Shown piece after piece: positions 62,601 to 64,000 of a stretch of 64,000 nt of DNA. The notes beneath the pieces were generated by a model. That model saw only the letters and a program-made list of their open reading frames with translations, had not been told where the DNA came from and did no database searches. Every line of letters starts with the position of its first letter. The stretch's first letter is position 1. Source of the DNA: CAZNKU01 sp045541135 (GTDB lineage: Bacteria > Bacillota > Clostridia > Monoglobales > Firm-18); contig JAZQIO010000028.1 of NCBI GenBank assembly GCA_045541135.1, positions 62,001 through 126,000 of the forward strand, read 5' to 3'. A program made the translations under genes and the position numbers.

Positions 62601-64000
62601 TGTCTATATTTACGTAAACAGGCTTATCACCCGAAACATTCGGTGTAAGGCTGAAGCTTACATCATAAATACCGGAATAACCTGTCATAGATAAGGCTGA
62701 ATTTGTATCAGCACTGTAAGGGACTACATCGCCGAAAAGCGGATATTTAACACTGTATTCACCTGCATTACCTACGGTTTTCACAACATTAAGACCGTTT
62801 TCGTCTACTTTATATTCACAAGCCACCTTGTCACCTGAAACAATAAGGTTTGAAATTTCTTCCCCACTTACGGATGAAACTTCCCTTGAAGCCACGTTAT
62901 CCATAGCCTTTATGTTAAGGATATAATCTTTATGCATTACAGTATGTCCCGTACCGTATGTAGCAGTCAAAGTAACTTTTCTGTCGCTGTACCATCTGTT
63001 TATGTTACCGAATTCGTCACAGATTTCGCTGTCTGATGTTGTCCATTTTACGTCTGCGATTTCAGGTAAAACAATATTTTCCGTAACAGCATTTGGGTCT
63101 GCTGCCAAAGATGCAGGTAGGCTGTCGATTTTCGCAACTACATTGTTGTAGTCATCATTTGCCTCCAAAAGTGAGATTTCAACCTTTTTAATGTTAAGGT
63201 AAGAACCAACCTTCATTCTGTCCATACCTGTAAGCCACAAAGCATTGAAATATGATGAAAGCTGTGCTTCACCCTTAGACTGTGTACCGTCAATATCCGT
63301 TACAGCTTCTTTGGTGTATGTGTCTAAAACAGTAGATATTTTATGATCAACTTCTTTTTCATAATATATTGTATTGGGGCTCATGCTGTTGTCTGCCGCC
63401 TTTGTGGTATTAAGAACAGTGGCACTTGCAGTCCTTAGTCTGAAATATATATGAGCAAATGTTGTGTAGGTTTCACTTCCCAACGAGGGAGAATATCCAT
63501 ACATCATTTCGTAAAACGGTGTGCTTACGGTTACTCCATCCACAGGTGCGGAATAGCTGTCACACTTTACCGCCATGTCAATATCTACACGAAGTTTACC
63601 GCCGAATTTACTTATACGGCGTTGTGTGTTGTTTTCCTTATCCTCATCTACAACACCCTGGAAACCAAGGTACATTGAAGGTGATTTATTTGTGTTTGAT
63701 GAACCGTTCACAACAGGCAGGCTGTTTGTCTGTATAATTTCAAGTCCCTTACCCTTTGTAACTTTAACATCTGCATAGGTTCCCATAGTTGTGGAAATAT
63801 CCTGTATTTCTGTTATATCATTAAGCTTTGTATAATCTATAACAACATTATAAAGTGAAGCATCAGGTACCTCCGGCTCTTCCGGTTCTTCAGGAACATC
63901 GGGAATGACAGGTGTTTCTGCCTTTGGAATGGTCATTGTGTATTCCTTTGTGTATACGCCTCCACCGTTTCCAAGGTCAACAGTTGCAGTCATTTTAACT
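59698..64000 (-). CDS. Giant SLH-anchored multi-domain surface protein, N-terminus outside window
   Basis: The frame is open to base 64000, so at least 1433 residues are seen and the start is missing; the ATG at 63993 is internal (codons VK precede it). It is built of repeated Ig-like units of the atrophied-Big type, recognisable by WTTSDSEI, WSSNSNLV, WTSSHPDV, WVSSDASL and WSTNNAEI followed by LTAT-like strands. A discoidin/F5-8C-like domain (about 60640-61035) and a Gly-rich linker (about 60310-60380) precede three SLH domains (59701-60240) close in sequence to those of the lyase. Two concanavalin-like sections (e.g. YNVVIDYTKLND near the start) may bind glycan. An enzymatic head upstream is possible. 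Co-transcribed with the lyase. Confidence 0.8.
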   Translation of the reverse strand, partial: VKMTATVDLGNGGGVYTKEYTMTIPKAETPVIPDVPEEPEEPEVPDASLYNVVIDYTKLNDITEIQDISTTMGTYADVKVTKGKGLEIIQTNSLPVVNGSSNTNKSPSMYLGFQGVVDEDKENNTQRRISKFGGKLRVDIDMAVKCDSYSAPVDGVTVSTPFYEMMYGYSPSLGSETYTTFAHIYFRLRTASATVLNTTKAADNSMSPNTIYYEKEVDHKISTVLDTYTKEAVTDIDGTQSKGEAQLSSYFNALWLTGMDRMKVGSYLNIKKVEISLLEANDDYNNVVAKIDSLPASLAADPNAVTENIVLPEIADVKWTTSDSEICDEFGNINRWYSDRKVTLTATYGTGHTVMHKDYILNIKAMDNVASREVSSVSGEEISNLIVSGDKVACEYKVDENGLNVVKTVGNAGEYSVKYPLFGDVVPYSADTNSALSMTGYSGIYDVSFSLTPNVSGDKPVYVNIDNDDVSAFGLEVANNKISLICENGEKLALVKEDTKGKTYDITLRADTENCKAWVFVNGELKTPSVQFFKNPVSYFVSLMDVVVSEECDEGDGVSVNNITVTEYVGNEIEIKSVLKNALDKISVNDVADSATNTQSLKKLKESIDGYEIKWSSNSNLVDVESGNVYHGNEDETVIVSAVISKDGIYAKKDFYLNVVAAGSLDEQLEYYISDLPQTITSQPADAIQYDINLPSKHNGLDITWTSSHPDVIRQNGVLNTSATVTEPLKVTLTANISINGTTVPKEYKYTVLPFADEYTVYSGMELPSSLTVNGTENIKVTDNVTATVNFSQNGAVNNTVILKDSNGKAAVKIVVNNNEYYVIYGNGTTEKYPMAANTSKELKVVILPEVSKVAVWDGDVRIADYVDTVSEICDFAGFDVEGDDITINNTLVKTDLYGMLGINLSNVDYFAPFEKGVVKESKALVNETVIPCNVSWVSSDASLMADNGTVTVPDTYKFVTMTLTLSVNGNEDVKLSVPVTFAVACDKTKNILAGSDAKTTTMDKPGFPIVYATDNDVNTVYGVSNVAKKPVVTFDMGSVKYVNSIYLSEDVSNAGEGLKSYVLSYSKDGENWNVVKTGTVTKPQDYLIAFGNVEARYFKLEITDAYTKDVYFNEIEAYLFGTSGDLVQLELDLIDLGVESTVTSDLELPKVGAFGTSLVWSTNNAEIISADGKVTRPEKGTTVKLTVKAVCDGVEYTRDFALYVSGKKAAGGSAGGGGGAAGGVGGTGTSTVPGFAVTDVPKEDEEVTVTPEEKVFADMDENHWAYENVKKLKELGIVNGDEKGNFNPSSNVTREQFLKMLVEALGITPVYSKTSFADVDGNAWYASYVSAGTDAGIINGITSETFGVGSEISRQDMAVMILRVLNMKNVKTSVSDSEFKDDTAISDYAKDAVYTVRSAGIIEGYEGMFNPKNSLTRAEAATVIIKLLDLLK

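Noticed and set aside
56020..64000. Possible horizontally acquired island judged by higher G+C
   Set aside because: Spot counts vary (28 of 60 at 57781-57840 but 19 of 60 at 61201-61260), there are no mobile-element genes or flanking repeats, and I cannot compute a proper profile.

Overview
The window is a contiguous piece of chromosome from a low-G+C bacterium of the class Clostridia, probably an anaerobic and potentially spore-forming gut or rumen type. The evidence is a cotJABC spore-coat operon, pyruvate:ferredoxin oxidoreductase, PPi-dependent phosphofructokinase, an ispH gene fused to ribosomal-S1-type domains, a Gram-positive ftsQ-DUF881-sbp-ftsZ division cluster, SLH-anchored surface enzymes and A/T-rich sigma-A promoters with purine-rich ribosome binding sites. 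Genus-level placement is not possible from the sequence alone. The genetic code is standard. I saw no rRNA, tRNA, CRISPR array or insertion sequence, and every gap between genes is under 300 bases.

Layout. 1-6905: the end of a carboxyltransferase gene (oadA/pycB type), an RpiR regulator, a BaiN/HI0933 flavoprotein, a small anchored protein, then cmk-plsC-ispH::S1. 6971-10784: three tandem M42 peptidase-family genes (the third has lost its metal site), a Cys-rich mini-protein and a methyltransferase. 10806-12248: a Xer-type recombinase with a striking hairpin in its leader, and the decayed remnant of an M24 peptidase. 12250-21120 (minus): polA-coaE-slt-M18 peptidase-htpG-copA, tightly packed. 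21236-27819 (minus): pbp-murA-ftsQ-DUF881-sbp-ftsZ, cell wall and division. 27969-30124: a small anchored protein and an ABC exporter. 30241-33581: uxuA-uxuB for glucuronate-type catabolism, a divergent AraC regulator and dtd. 33639-39122 (minus): a complete TolC-like / membrane fusion / RND efflux operon. 39307-40327: cotJABC. 40365-52426: pfp, a small Myb-like protein, def, lacZ, Cu/Zn SOD, an EF-G paralogue and nifJ. 52619-55840: mrp, a Gfo/Idh/MocA dehydrogenase and a divergent AraC regulator. 55841-64000 (minus): two very large SLH-anchored surface proteins, one a heparinase-II/III-like lyase, the other (running off the window) built from Ig-like and F5/8C-like modules.

How it fits together. 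A surface lyase that cleaves uronic-acid polysaccharides, uxuAB for the resulting uronates, a GH2 beta-galactosidase, a Gfo/Idh sugar dehydrogenase and two AraC regulators point to a plant- or host-glycan degrader. Hexose carbon would pass through PPi-PFK and PFOR. Three promoter regions (uxuAB/araC, Gfo-Idh/araC and lacZ) carry direct repeats placed like AraC-family activator sites.

Most notable items: the catalytically dead third M42 paralogue kept in translational coupling with two intact ones; a strong internal ribosome binding site at the IspH/S1 junction, suggesting two products from one gene; a TolC-family channel in a genome that also has spore-coat genes; a 14-bp inverted repeat containing TTCGCGAA just upstream of the recombinase; and the SLH-anchored lyase operon.
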